Source of the DNA: Clostridiaceae bacterium | GTDB lineage: Bacteria > Bacillota > Clostridia > Oscillospirales > Acutalibacteraceae | Direction of reading: 5' to 3' | DNA: 64,000 nt | Assembly (NCBI GenBank): GCA_030530095.1 | Contig: JAUMVO010000002.1 | Location: forward strand, 62,001-126,000 | Shown: in pieces, positions 25,966 through 33,818 of the stretch | Layout of the letters: every line of letters begins with the position of its first letter | Numbering within the stretch: the stretch's first letter is position 1 | Position numbers and translations under genes: made by a program | The notes under the pieces: model-generated | Seen by the model: the letters and a program-made list of their open reading frames with translations, nothing else | What the model was told of the DNA's origin: nothing | Databases searched by the model: none

Positions 25966-27603
25966 TCAGTCCTCAACTATCTTACGAAGCTTGGATCTTA
26001 TCGCTTCAAGCTCAGTATTTGCACTTTCCCTGTCGGGAGCGCAAACCGAATAATAAATTTTAAGCTTAGGCTCGGTCCCCGAAGGCCTTGCCGCAAACCA
26101 CGTGCCGTTCTCAAAAACGAATTTTAAGACGTTTTCCTTCGGCAGACCGTCAATGCCCTGCGAGTAGTCAAGCACGCTTTCGATACCGTCGAACAGTTCT
26201 TTGCCGTTTACTCTGAGGTAATCCATAACAGACTTTATTTTTGCAGTACCTTCAATACCCTTGAGCACAAACGAATCAAGAACGTCAAGATAATAGCCGT
26301 ACTGATTATACAATTCTTCAAGTCTGTCAACGAGTGTTATTCCCAGCTTCTTGTAATATGTCGCCATTTCGACAACAAGCATGGAAGCGAGCACCGCATC
26401 CTTGTCGCGCGCATAAGTGCCTGTCAGATAGCCGTAGCTCTCTTCGTAGCCGATTACAAATTCTTTATCGCCATTTTGCTCATAGCGGTAAATCTGATCG
26501 CCGATGTACTTGAATCCGGTTAAAGTATTTACTATATTCAGGCCGTAACTCTTTGCGATATTTGCGCCCAGATCGTTGGTAACTATCGTCTTGACAAGAG
26601 TTGATTTTGAATTAAGCGTATCCTTTTTGAATTTCAGCACAAAATCGACTAGCAGAGCTCCCATCTGATTGCCGGTAATAAGCTTATATTCACCGTTATG
26701 GAGTACTGCCGTTCCTATTCTGTCGCAGTCGGGATCGGTGCCGATGACGATATCGCCGCCAACCTGCTTTGCCTTTTCAATTCCAATGGTAAGTGCGTCC
26801 TTTTCCTCGGGATTGGGAGAGCGCACGGTCGAGAAGTTGCCGTCGGGCATCTCCTGCTCGTCAACTACAACGACGTCGTAACCGTCAAGTATCTTTCTTA
26901 CTGGAATATTGCCCGAACCGTGAAGCGGAGTATAAACGACCTTTAAGTCGCCTTTTTCGGGATAAACAGATTGCTCTCTGACTGCGCTCAGGAATTTGTC
27001 AAGCACACCGTCGCCGATATACTCAAGAAGTCCCTGCTGCTTTGCACTTTCAAGCGGCAGATGCTCAATCTTTTCTATGTCGTTTACGGCGTTAATGTAG
27101 CCGATAACCTCATTTGCGGCATCGGGAAGAATCTGACAGCCGTTATTGTCATATAGCTTATAGCCGTTATATTCCTTCGGATTATGGCTCGCGGTTATAA
27201 CGATACCGGCGTCGCAGTTAAGATAACGGACGGTAAACGAAAGCACGGGTGTAGGCTTAAGCGAATCGTACAGATACACCTTAATCCCGTTAGCCGTAAG
27301 CACCTGAGCAACATAATCCGCAAAGAGCTTTGAATTGTTGCGCGAATCGTATGCAACAGCTACGCTCGGTCCAGTGAATTTATTGTTGAGATAATCTGCA
27401 ACGCCCTTTGTAGCCTTACTGACGGTATACTTGTTCATACGGTTAGCGCCCGCGCCCATAATTCCGCGCAGACCGCCCGTTCCGAAGGCAAGGTCCTTAT
27501 AAAATCTGTCCTCAATTTCCCTCTCATCATTTATTGCGAGAAGCTCTGCTCTTGTCTCTTCGTCAAAGCCGAGCCACTGATTATAAACATCTCTGTAATT
27601 CAT
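25966..27603 (-). CDS. Phosphohexomutase (phosphoglucomutase/phosphomannomutase)
   Basis: The 545-residue protein (ATG at 27603 with GGGGAG upstream; the longer reading to 27738 crosses the promoter) has all four blocks of the alpha-D-phosphohexomutase family: the phosphoserine loop TASHNPKEYNG with S139, the metal loop DPDCDR, the sugar loop GYEESYGY and the phosphate-binding RPSGTEPK. It interconverts hexose 1- and 6-phosphates. Its length fits the Firmicute PgcA-type enzyme. The mannosidase in the same operon suggests use on mannose or glucose phosphates. Confidence 0.93.
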   Translation of the reverse strand: MNYRDVYNQWLGFDEETRAELLAINDEREIEDRFYKDLAFGTGGLRGIMGAGANRMNKYTVSKATKGVADYLNNKFTGPSVAVAYDSRNNSKLFADYVAQVLTANGIKVYLYDSLKPTPVLSFTVRYLNCDAGIVITASHNPKEYNGYKLYDNNGCQILPDAANEVIGYINAVNDIEKIEHLPLESAKQQGLLEYIGDGVLDKFLSAVREQSVYPEKGDLKVVYTPLHGSGNIPVRKILDGYDVVVVDEQEMPDGNFSTVRSPNPEEKDALTIGIEKAKQVGGDIVIGTDPDCDRIGTAVLHNGEYKLITGNQMGALLVDFVLKFKKDTLNSKSTLVKTIVTNDLGANIAKSYGLNIVNTLTGFKYIGDQIYRYEQNGDKEFVIGYEESYGYLTGTYARDKDAVLASMLVVEMATYYKKLGITLVDRLEELYNQYGYYLDVLDSFVLKGIEGTAKIKSVMDYLRVNGKELFDGIESVLDYSQGIDGLPKENVLKFVFENGTWFAARPSGTEPKLKIYYSVCAPDRESANTELEAIRSKLRKIVED

Positions 27604-27621
27604 ACAATCATCTCCCCGTTG

Positions 27622-27650
27622 ATTGTAGCACACAAGAATTTTTGAGTCAA
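27622..27650 (-). promoter_or_regulatory. Predicted promoter of the mutase-mannosidase operon
   Basis: Minus-strand TTGACT (27645-27650), 17-base spacer, TACAAT (27622-27627). Confidence 0.7.
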
Positions 27651-27661
27651 ATAAAAAGATA

Positions 27662-27690
27662 GTGGAAAAATGAAAAATATATGTTATAAT
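27662..27690 (+). promoter_or_regulatory. Possible promoter of the GH36 gene
   Basis: A perfect TATAAT at 27685-27690 lies 28 bases before the start codon. The -35 match (GTGGAA) is weak. It is divergent from the mutase promoter, so one regulator could act on both. Confidence 0.45.
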
Positions 27691-27718
27691 AGATAAAAAT
27701 ACTTCTTTGGAGGACGTT

Positions 27719-29362
27719 ATGGATAAATTCAAACTCAATTTAGAGTATAAAGCCGGCTCAGTTGTTTACAAAACTTCTCAGTTTGAGACGGCAGATTTCA
27801 AGATTGACTTTGTTGCTGCTCGGAATCACATTTTGCTGAAGATGAAAACAAAGACCAAGCTTGAAATTCTCAACCTTTCGGTTACGATTCCCTATGAATT
27901 CGACTCTGACGACAGAATATTTATGAACGGATATCAGTCCTGGACAGACTGCCGTGAGATGTTTGTTGACGATATACCTCAGCACACAAATCCTGCATCA
28001 ACACTCGTTTTCAAACATACTCTCCTGGGAGCATCCGGCGCATACACCTTCACCGAAAACATTAAGAAGAAGGGCAAATTCACAGGCTTCTCTTATATGT
28101 ACGTCCGCAGAGGCGAAATTTTCGACCTGTTTGCTTCTCTTTCCGAGAGAAGCGGCTACACTCTGTTTATGACAGACTGCGCCAATAATGAGATTACCGT
28201 TAAAAAGGACCTTGACGGAGTTGTATTTGACGGCGAGTATGAGGTGCTCAATATCGTTAATCTCAAGGGTACAGACACAGATGTATTTGACAAGTGGTTC
28301 AAGCTTCTCGGTATCAAAAAGCCCGATGCAAAGCCAATGAACGGCTATACAACGTGGTACAACTACTATCCTCATATCAACGAAAAGATAGTAACAGACG
28401 ACCTTGAAGCCCTTTCAAAGGTTGACGCCGATATCGATATCTTCCAGATAGATGACGGCTTCCAGACTGCTACGGGTGACTGGCTCTCGATTGACGCAGA
28501 GAAATTCCCCAACGGAATGAAGGCTGAGGTTGACAAGATTCACTCGAAGAATATGCTTGCAGGTCTCTGGCTTGCTCCCTTCGGTGCTCAGTTCACCTCA
28601 AGGCTGCTCAAGGAGCACAAGGATTGGTTTATCAAGAAGCCCAACGGAAGACTTGTTCAGGCAGGTCCGAACTGGGGCGGCTTCTGTTCGCTTGATATCG
28701 AGAATCCCGATGCAAGAGCATATATTAAGAACTTCTTTGATGTTGTTCTAAATGACTGGGGCTTCGACCTTGTTAAGCTTGATTTCCTTTACTGCGTAGC
28801 AATTATCCCCTATCATAACAAGACCAGAGGTCAGCTTATGTGCGAGGCTATGGACTTCCTTCGAGAGTGCGTAGGCGATAAGAAAATTCTCGGCTGCGGT
28901 GTTCCGCTGATGCCCGCATTCGGTAAGGTTGACTACTGCCGTATAGGCGCCGATATGGACCTTCGCTGGAACAAGCCCACGTTTGACCACAGAGAATTCG
29001 TTTCCACTATCAACACGCTCGGCAACACAATTTTCCGCCGCCAGCTTGACGGCAGAGCCTTCCTCAACGATCCCGACGTATTCCTGCTTCGCGAGGACAA
29101 TATGCACATGGATTTCGAACAGAGAAAGATTATCGCGACAGTTAACAAGCTCTTCGGCAGTGTTTTGTTCACCTCTGACAACGTAGGCGAATACAGAGAC
29201 GAGCAGATGCAAAAACTCCTTGAAGTTTTTTCAAAGGACGATATTCAGATTATCCGTGCCGAATTCCTTAAGGAAAGCAGAAGAGTTGTCGATATCGACT
29301 ACGTTATCAACGGCGAATTCAAGAACTTCCGCTTTGATTTACAGCATGGCAGAGAGGTTTAA
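27719..29362 (+). CDS. Alpha-galactosidase-like glycoside hydrolase (GH36/clan GH-D)
   Basis: The 547-residue protein starts at the ATG at 27719, with GGAGG five bases upstream. It has an N-terminal beta domain, then a barrel with TTWYNYYPHI, DDGFQ, the likely nucleophile D355 in KLDFLY, and the likely acid/base D412 in RIGADMD. These fit clan GH-D alpha-galactosidases, though it is shorter than classical GH36 enzymes (about 730). It has no signal peptide. It is divergent from the mannosidase operon, so the two may serve uptake and use of the same mixed oligosaccharides. Confidence 0.82.
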   Translation: MDKFKLNLEYKAGSVVYKTSQFETADFKIDFVAARNHILLKMKTKTKLEILNLSVTIPYEFDSDDRIFMNGYQSWTDCREMFVDDIPQHTNPASTLVFKHTLLGASGAYTFTENIKKKGKFTGFSYMYVRRGEIFDLFASLSERSGYTLFMTDCANNEITVKKDLDGVVFDGEYEVLNIVNLKGTDTDVFDKWFKLLGIKKPDAKPMNGYTTWYNYYPHINEKIVTDDLEALSKVDADIDIFQIDDGFQTATGDWLSIDAEKFPNGMKAEVDKIHSKNMLAGLWLAPFGAQFTSRLLKEHKDWFIKKPNGRLVQAGPNWGGFCSLDIENPDARAYIKNFFDVVLNDWGFDLVKLDFLYCVAIIPYHNKTRGQLMCEAMDFLRECVGDKKILGCGVPLMPAFGKVDYCRIGADMDLRWNKPTFDHREFVSTINTLGNTIFRRQLDGRAFLNDPDVFLLREDNMHMDFEQRKIIATVNKLFGSVLFTSDNVGEYRDEQMQKLLEVFSKDDIQIIRAEFLKESRRVVDIDYVINGEFKNFRFDLQHGREV

Positions 29363-29378
29363 TCAAATCGTAAAGACA

Positions 29379-29409
29379 AAAAGGACTTGCACTAAGCAAG
29401 TCCTTTTTT
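29379..29409. terminator. Bidirectional terminator between GH36 and the tRNA-Leu(CAA) locus
   Basis: 10-bp stem AAGGACTTGC/GCAAGTCCTT, A-run before and T-run after. It stops GH36 transcripts and also follows the partial tRNA copy on the minus strand. Confidence 0.88.
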
Positions 29410-29430
29410 GGTGCCGGTGACCGGGGTCGA
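29407..29430 (-). repeat. Partial copy of the 3' end of tRNA-Leu(CAA)
   Basis: These 24 bases are identical to 29563-29586, covering the T-loop TCGA, the T-stem, the acceptor 3' strand, CCA and two more bases. The rest of the tRNA is missing. The copies are direct repeats 156 bp apart. Such tRNA 3'-end repeats are typical att-site footprints of tyrosine integrases, but the interval holds no gene. Confidence 0.85.
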
Positions 29431-29530
29431 CAGCCTCGCTTCGCTCGCTGTCGCGGGCAACATTTTTATGTCCCTTTTGCTTCGCAAAAGACGGACGACC
29501 GGTTCGACCTTTTTTATTATCAAAATAAAA
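29431..29530. other. Short insert between the two tRNA-Leu(CAA) 3' ends
   Basis: The 100 bases are unlike the neighbouring coding sequence: GC-rich alternating CTCGCTTCGCTCGCTG-type sequence, a TTTTGC/GCAAAA inverted repeat and a second ACCGGTTCGACC resembling the T-arm. No credible reading frame or promoter was found. It may be a dispersed repeat or the scar of a lost element. Confidence 0.5.
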
Positions 29531-29560
29531 AAGTCGAAATACCCAGAGGTATTTCAACTT
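29531..29560 (-). terminator. Terminator of tRNA-Leu(CAA)
   Basis: 13-bp stem AAGTTGAAATACC/GGTATTTCGACTT (one G-U pair), followed on the minus strand by a T-run, five bases after the encoded CCA. Confidence 0.82.
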
Positions 29561-29567
29561 TATTTGG

Positions 29568-29651
29568 TGCCGGTGACCGGGGTCGAACCGGTACGGTATC
29601 GCTACCACTGGATTTTGAGTCCAGCACGTCTGCCAATTCCATCACACCGGC
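29568..29651 (-). tRNA. tRNA-Leu (anticodon CAA)
   Basis: Acceptor arms GCCGGTG/CACCGGC, Leu-type D-arm (GGAATTGGCAGA), anticodon stem CTGGA/TCCAG with loop CTCAAAA giving CAA for UUG codons, long variable arm and T-arm GGTTCGACCCC. CCA is encoded at 29565-29567. A strong promoter lies 17 bases upstream. Confidence 0.97.
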
Positions 29652-29667
29652 AAATTGCAACAAATGT

Positions 29668-29695
29668 ATTATACACGAAAATCGCAATTTGTCAA
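29668..29695 (-). promoter_or_regulatory. Promoter of tRNA-Leu(CAA)
   Basis: Minus-strand perfect TTGACA (29690-29695) and perfect TATAAT (29668-29673) at 16 bases. Confidence 0.85.
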
Positions 29696-29712
29696 TAATA
29701 CTTGGTATTAAA

Positions 29713-29734
29713 AAGCCGTCTGCAAAGACGGCTT
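29713..29734 (-). terminator. Terminator after the GGDEF gene
   Basis: 8-bp stem AAGCCGTC/GACGGCTT followed by a T-run on the minus strand, just past the gene. Confidence 0.8.
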
Positions 29735-29739
29735 ATGAA

Positions 29740-30873
29740 TTATGCGGTTCTGTTCTTTTTTATCTTATAAAGAGCAATATCGGCTTGTTCGATAAATTCG
29801 TCGTAAGTCATAGACTCTTCGTATTTTGAAATACCGATACTGACACTCAGTTCGTATTCCGTATCCTCATCCTGCACCCTGACTTCATCATTAATCTGTT
29901 CAATCAGCCTGTTAAGGTCTTCTTCGCCGCCTTCAAGCACGACTATAAACTCATCGCCGCCGAAACGCGCTATATACGGACGCTTTTCAAAAGGGGCGCA
30001 CGCAAGTTTGAGCGCCTTTGAGACCCGTACAAGCGCATAATCGCCCACAAGATGTCCGTAATTATCGTTAATACTCTTGAAACGGTCAACATCAATCATA
30101 AGCAGATACAGATTATCGTTATGATTTTTAATCTTATAAGTAATAAAGCCTATAAGATTATTACGGTTATTGACGTTAGTCAGCTTATCTATTGAAATTC
30201 TGATATTCGAGTTACCTAAAGCAAGACAAAGAAGCTCAACAGTTACTGACGCGCAGATAATCGGAATATATTCACCGAACAACGACATTGACCATCCGAC
30301 CAGCATTGCTATCGGGAAAGATGCCGTAACAAGTATATGGCGCATTTTGTGCGGTTCCTGCTCAAAGCGGTTGTGAACGACAAGACTTATACTAAGGCAA
30401 CTCGCCGCGCAGATCTGATAAATCATCAGGCCCTGATACATCCAGCTTCTTTTATATACAAGATCCGGAGTAATCTCAAAAATCCAATGAGTTTTGAGAT
30501 TTATCAAAAGAACTAAAATCGGGATTATGAACGGAATATAATGAGGATTTCGCTTATCGCGTCGTGCATAACTCTGCTTGCCGGTTTCGGTGTCGGCGTA
30601 TCCGCACCAGCCGAAAAGCCCGACAATAAGGAATATGTGAAACAGTGTCTTGAATGTATAGGCAACCGGAAGTCCGAACTTACCTATATCGATTATTCGC
30701 GTAAACAGATTAAAGAGGAAATTGGAAGTGAATGCCGTCAGAAAGCCGGAAAGCATATAGCGAATCCATCTTTCGGGCGTAGATCCGCCTGCCGTTAATT
30801 TATACCAAATCAACAGCAAAGCGACAACAACCATACATATAGCATAAACTTCTGCATAAAGTATCGCTTCCGT
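29740..30873 (-). CDS. Membrane diguanylate cyclase (GGDEF protein) with an unclear start codon
   Basis: The protein has about six N-terminal membrane helices and a C-terminal GGDEF domain with the exact motif RFGGDEF, DVDRFKSIND and a metal-binding Asp, so it should make cyclic di-GMP from GTP. There is no RxxD inhibitory site before the motif. The first ATG is at 30834, but an ideal AAGGAGG lies far upstream of it. In the same frame, 7 bases after that ribosome site, the codon at 30871-30873 is ACG, and the reading from there (EAILYAEVYAICMVVVALLL) forms a natural first helix. I extend the gene to that codon. With the ATG the protein has 364 residues, and with the ACG it has 377. Confidence 0.75.
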   Translation of the reverse strand, partial: TEAILYAEVYAICMVVVALLLIWYKLTAGGSTPERWIRYMLSGFLTAFTSNFLFNLFTRIIDIGKFGLPVAYTFKTLFHIFLIVGLFGWCGYADTETGKQSYARRDKRNPHYIPFIIPILVLLINLKTHWIFEITPDLVYKRSWMYQGLMIYQICAASCLSISLVVHNRFEQEPHKMRHILVTASFPIAMLVGWSMSLFGEYIPIICASVTVELLCLALGNSNIRISIDKLTNVNNRNNLIGFITYKIKNHNDNLYLLMIDVDRFKSINDNYGHLVGDYALVRVSKALKLACAPFEKRPYIARFGGDEFIVVLEGGEEDLNRLIEQINDEVRVQDEDTEYELSVSIGISKYEESMTYDEFIEQADIALYKIKKNRTA

Positions 30874-30900
30874 ATTAATTCCTCCTTATCATTAACTATC

Positions 30901-30928
30901 AAAACCGCTGCAAAAGAACAGCGGTTTT
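30901..30928 (-). terminator. Terminator after the GPH symporter gene
   Basis: 10-bp stem AAAACCGCTG/CAGCGGTTTT with an 8-base loop; T-run lies within the stem end. Confidence 0.75.
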
Positions 30929-30961
30929 GACTTAACTGTTAAAATAGAATGCGTTTAAGTA

Positions 30962-32827
30962 TTATTCCTCGGTTGTATTCTCAGCGTTCTTGGCACGTCT
31001 TGCCACGAGCTCGTCAAGAATTCTTGTGTGCTCCTTATCGGAAAGAGCATACTTCAAAGTAGGAATAGCCGCAAGAGCCATACCTATCGCAGGCGGAATT
31101 GCAACAAGGAAGAAAATCGCAGCAGCAAATTTACCGTCATTGTAGGTCTTGAAGTTATCGCCGTTGATAAGAGCGTTGTTAAGAAGAGCTATGTTCTTAT
31201 CCGAGAAACCTACAACAGCGTAAACCGCACCGGAAATAAGCGAAGCAATACCTGCGGAAAGCTTTGTGATAAAGCTCTGGCCCGAGAAGAATACGCCGTC
31301 GGGACGGATGCCGTTGTTGTACTCCTCATAGTCAACACAGTCGGCAATCATAACTGACTGAAGAACGTTCAGCGAACCCATTGAAGCGCCTGCCATAAAG
31401 AAAAGTATGCTCATAACAATCATACCGAACCAGGTAACGAGACCTTCTGCAGTGCCTCTGTGGTAAAGCATATAGAAAATGAAGATAAATGCAAACGGGA
31501 TAGCCCCGACAAGTGTGAAGAAATTATAAAGCTTGCTCTTTTCATACTTGTTGATAAGCTTCGGAACAAACAGCGGGAATCCGATCATACCGCCGAACAG
31601 TCCGACAACGAGAATGCCTATCTTGAGAAGAAGTCCGACAACATTGTCACCGGAAAGGGTTGCGCCGATGTCATTGTTGAAGAAGTAGTACATAATCAGC
31701 GTCATGGCAACTATACCGAGAAGCTGAATCGGGCTTCTTAAAATACCGGAAATAAGAATCTGACGGAAAGGCTTGTTTCCGAACATAATCTTGAAGTTTT
31801 CCCTGATTGTGTATGTCTTTTCGCTCTGTGAGGAAACTCTTTCCTTGACGGAAAGGCCTGCAACCTCAAAGAGAATTGAAGCAAATACGGTCATTATAAC
31901 CGCAAGAGCGATATATGCAGCGCGAAGCGAATGCGCCTCATCCATACCGCGCGCCTTGAATATACCCTGAAGAGCAGGAGCAATCATTGTAAAGAGGGTG
32001 CCTATCATACCGACGTTGGCAACAGCACGCGCAAGAGTAAGAACCTTGGCACGGTCGTTCTGGTCCTCTGTCATAAGGGATGTAACGCCCCAAAGCGGAA
32101 TATCACCGATAGTATAGGTCATACCCCAGAGAACATAGGAAATTGCAGCCCATGCAATTATGATAGCTGCCTTGCTGCCGGTCTTCTTAACGAAACCGAG
32201 CTCGCTCTGGAATTCCTGAAGAACTGTTTCGGCAAGCGCTGTGTCAGTAACGGGCGCTTTATCCGAAGCAGTATAAATCATAACCTCGTTCTTAACGATG
32301 TTGTTGTTCTCATCAACGAGAGTACGTCCGTTTGCGTCCTTCTGAAGCTCCCATGTTCCGCTTACGGGAACGAAGAGATACTTAACACCGTCGTATTCAA
32401 GCTCCTTGGCAAGGTCGCTTTCAACGTATTCAACATACGCATCCTGAGGAGCAAGCTTAACCTCGTGAAGCTCGTTGGGCTCTGCATACATTCCGTTAAC
32501 AAACGGAAGAATTGTCGTTACAAGAACAACTGCGGGAATGAACATAAGATAGGGCTTACACTTACCCCATTTAGTCCTCGTCTTGTCAACGATTGAGCCC
32601 ATCATCGGGTCATTAATTGCGTCCCACACTCTTGCAAGCGCAAAAATAAGCGAGCACGCTATTGCAGGCAGGAAAATTACGCTCTGAAAATAGAACGCAA
32701 GACCAGTTGCAATAATGTTGTAAATAATGTTCTGTCCCGCAAGACCCGTAAGGTAGCCGGCAAGCTCCTTTTTGGTATAGGTGTTGTGGGCAACCGCTGT
32801 TGCGGCAGCAGCTATTTTTTTACTCAT
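30962..32827 (-). CDS. GPH-family sugar:cation symporter (MFS) with a large external insert
   Basis: The protein has about twelve membrane helices and GPH-family features: the RVWDAINDPMMGSIVDKTRTKWGKCKPY-region motif near 66-93 and IGDIPLWG between helices. It imports glycosides with Na+ or H+. At 621 residues it is much longer than the usual 450-500, because residues 113-218, in the loop after the third helix, form a soluble segment rich in acidic and aromatic residues. GGAAGG precedes the ATG. It stands alone between terminators; the glycosidases nearby are possible partners. Confidence 0.88.
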   Translation of the reverse strand: MSKKIAAAATAVAHNTYTKKELAGYLTGLAGQNIIYNIIATGLAFYFQSVIFLPAIACSLIFALARVWDAINDPMMGSIVDKTRTKWGKCKPYLMFIPAVVLVTTILPFVNGMYAEPNELHEVKLAPQDAYVEYVESDLAKELEYDGVKYLFVPVSGTWELQKDANGRTLVDENNNIVKNEVMIYTASDKAPVTDTALAETVLQEFQSELGFVKKTGSKAAIIIAWAAISYVLWGMTYTIGDIPLWGVTSLMTEDQNDRAKVLTLARAVANVGMIGTLFTMIAPALQGIFKARGMDEAHSLRAAYIALAVIMTVFASILFEVAGLSVKERVSSQSEKTYTIRENFKIMFGNKPFRQILISGILRSPIQLLGIVAMTLIMYYFFNNDIGATLSGDNVVGLLLKIGILVVGLFGGMIGFPLFVPKLINKYEKSKLYNFFTLVGAIPFAFIFIFYMLYHRGTAEGLVTWFGMIVMSILFFMAGASMGSLNVLQSVMIADCVDYEEYNNGIRPDGVFFSGQSFITKLSAGIASLISGAVYAVVGFSDKNIALLNNALINGDNFKTYNDGKFAAAIFFLVAIPPAIGMALAAIPTLKYALSDKEHTRILDELVARRAKNAENTTEE

Positions 32828-32985
32828 CTTAACCTTCCTTTACCCGGATTTCCAAAGAAACCCAAAATATCTTATTTATTATATCATAAGCTGTTTAATT
32901 ATTCAAGCACGGAAATAAAATAGGCATATTAAACAAACCGAGGGTTTACATTTTATTTATTATAATAAACTGTCGGCATTTACAG

Positions 32986-33014
32986 TTGACTTGAAAAAGG
33001 ATTAAATATAAAAT
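32986..33014 (+). promoter_or_regulatory. Predicted promoter of the histidine phosphatase gene
   Basis: TTGACT (32986-32991), 17-base spacer, TAAAAT (33009-33014). The rest of the 218-base gap (32828-33045) is AT-rich and holds nothing else I can name. Confidence 0.6.
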
Positions 33015-33045
33015 AAAGTCAATAAAATGTTAAGGAAGAAAAGTT

Positions 33046-33768
33046 ATGAAAATTCTTATCATACGCCACGGCGATCCCGACTACGAGATAGACTCTCTGA
33101 CAGAAAAAGGAAAACGCGAGGCAGACCTGCTTACGAAAAGGCTGCTGAAGGAGTCCCCTGTTGCCGTCTATGTTTCAACTATGGGCAGGGCTGTGAGAAC
33201 CGCAAAGCCTTATCTTGAAGCTACGGGAATTACGGCAACCTATTATGATTGGTTGCGCGAATTCATTTATGACGTCAGATTCCCCGACGGCCACACGCAG
33301 ATACCGTGGGATCTGTACCCTTCATTTGTCAGTGAAAACCCCGAACTGTATGACAATGATAAATGGTACGATAATTTCATTATGCAGACCGGCGATATAA
33401 AAACGGCATACAAAAAAGTATCGGAAAGCTTTGACGGTTTACTCAAAAAGCATGGCTATGAGCGCGACGGTATGTTCTATCGCGCAGTAAGCGCAAACAA
33501 CGATACGATAATGCTGTTCTGCCATTTCGGCGTTGAATGCGTACTGCTTTCCCATCTTCTGAACGTCTCCCCCGTTATACTCTGGCAGGCATTCTGCGCC
33601 GCACCGACGAGCGTAACCACTGTTTATACAGAAGAAAGACAGAAAGGCGTTGTGCAGTTCAGAGTTCAGGCCTTCGGTGATATTTCACATTTATACGCCG
33701 AAAACGAACCGCCTGCATTCGCGGCAAGATTCTGTGAGTGCTATGACAATGAAGAAGAAAGGCATTAA
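33046..33768 (+). CDS. Histidine phosphatase family protein
   Basis: The 240-residue protein starts with MKILIIRHGDPDYE; RHG at 7-9 holds the phospho-accepting His of the phosphoglycerate-mutase-like family. The second conserved His lies in CHFGVECV near 165. It has the size of cytosolic broad-specificity phosphatases; the substrate is unknown. AAGGAAG precedes the ATG. It is convergent with the oxidoreductase gene, sharing a terminator. Confidence 0.85.
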   Translation: MKILIIRHGDPDYEIDSLTEKGKREADLLTKRLLKESPVAVYVSTMGRAVRTAKPYLEATGITATYYDWLREFIYDVRFPDGHTQIPWDLYPSFVSENPELYDNDKWYDNFIMQTGDIKTAYKKVSESFDGLLKKHGYERDGMFYRAVSANNDTIMLFCHFGVECVLLSHLLNVSPVILWQAFCAAPTSVTTVYTEERQKGVVQFRVQAFGDISHLYAENEPPAFAARFCECYDNEEERH

Positions 33769-33776
33769 TATTATAA

Positions 33777-33801
33777 AAAGCGGCTCTCAACGAGCCGCTT
33801 T
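33777..33801. terminator. Bidirectional terminator between convergent genes
   Basis: 10-bp stem AAAGCGGCTC/GAGCCGCTTT with a short loop, 9 bases past the phosphatase gene and 18 bases past the oxidoreductase gene. Confidence 0.85.
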
Positions 33802-33818
33802 AATTATATCTCTTGTTC

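Noticed and set aside
29363-29608. An 81-codon minus-strand frame across the tRNA-Leu(CAA) 3' region
   Set aside because: It reads through two tRNA 3' ends and two terminator hairpins, with no ribosome site.
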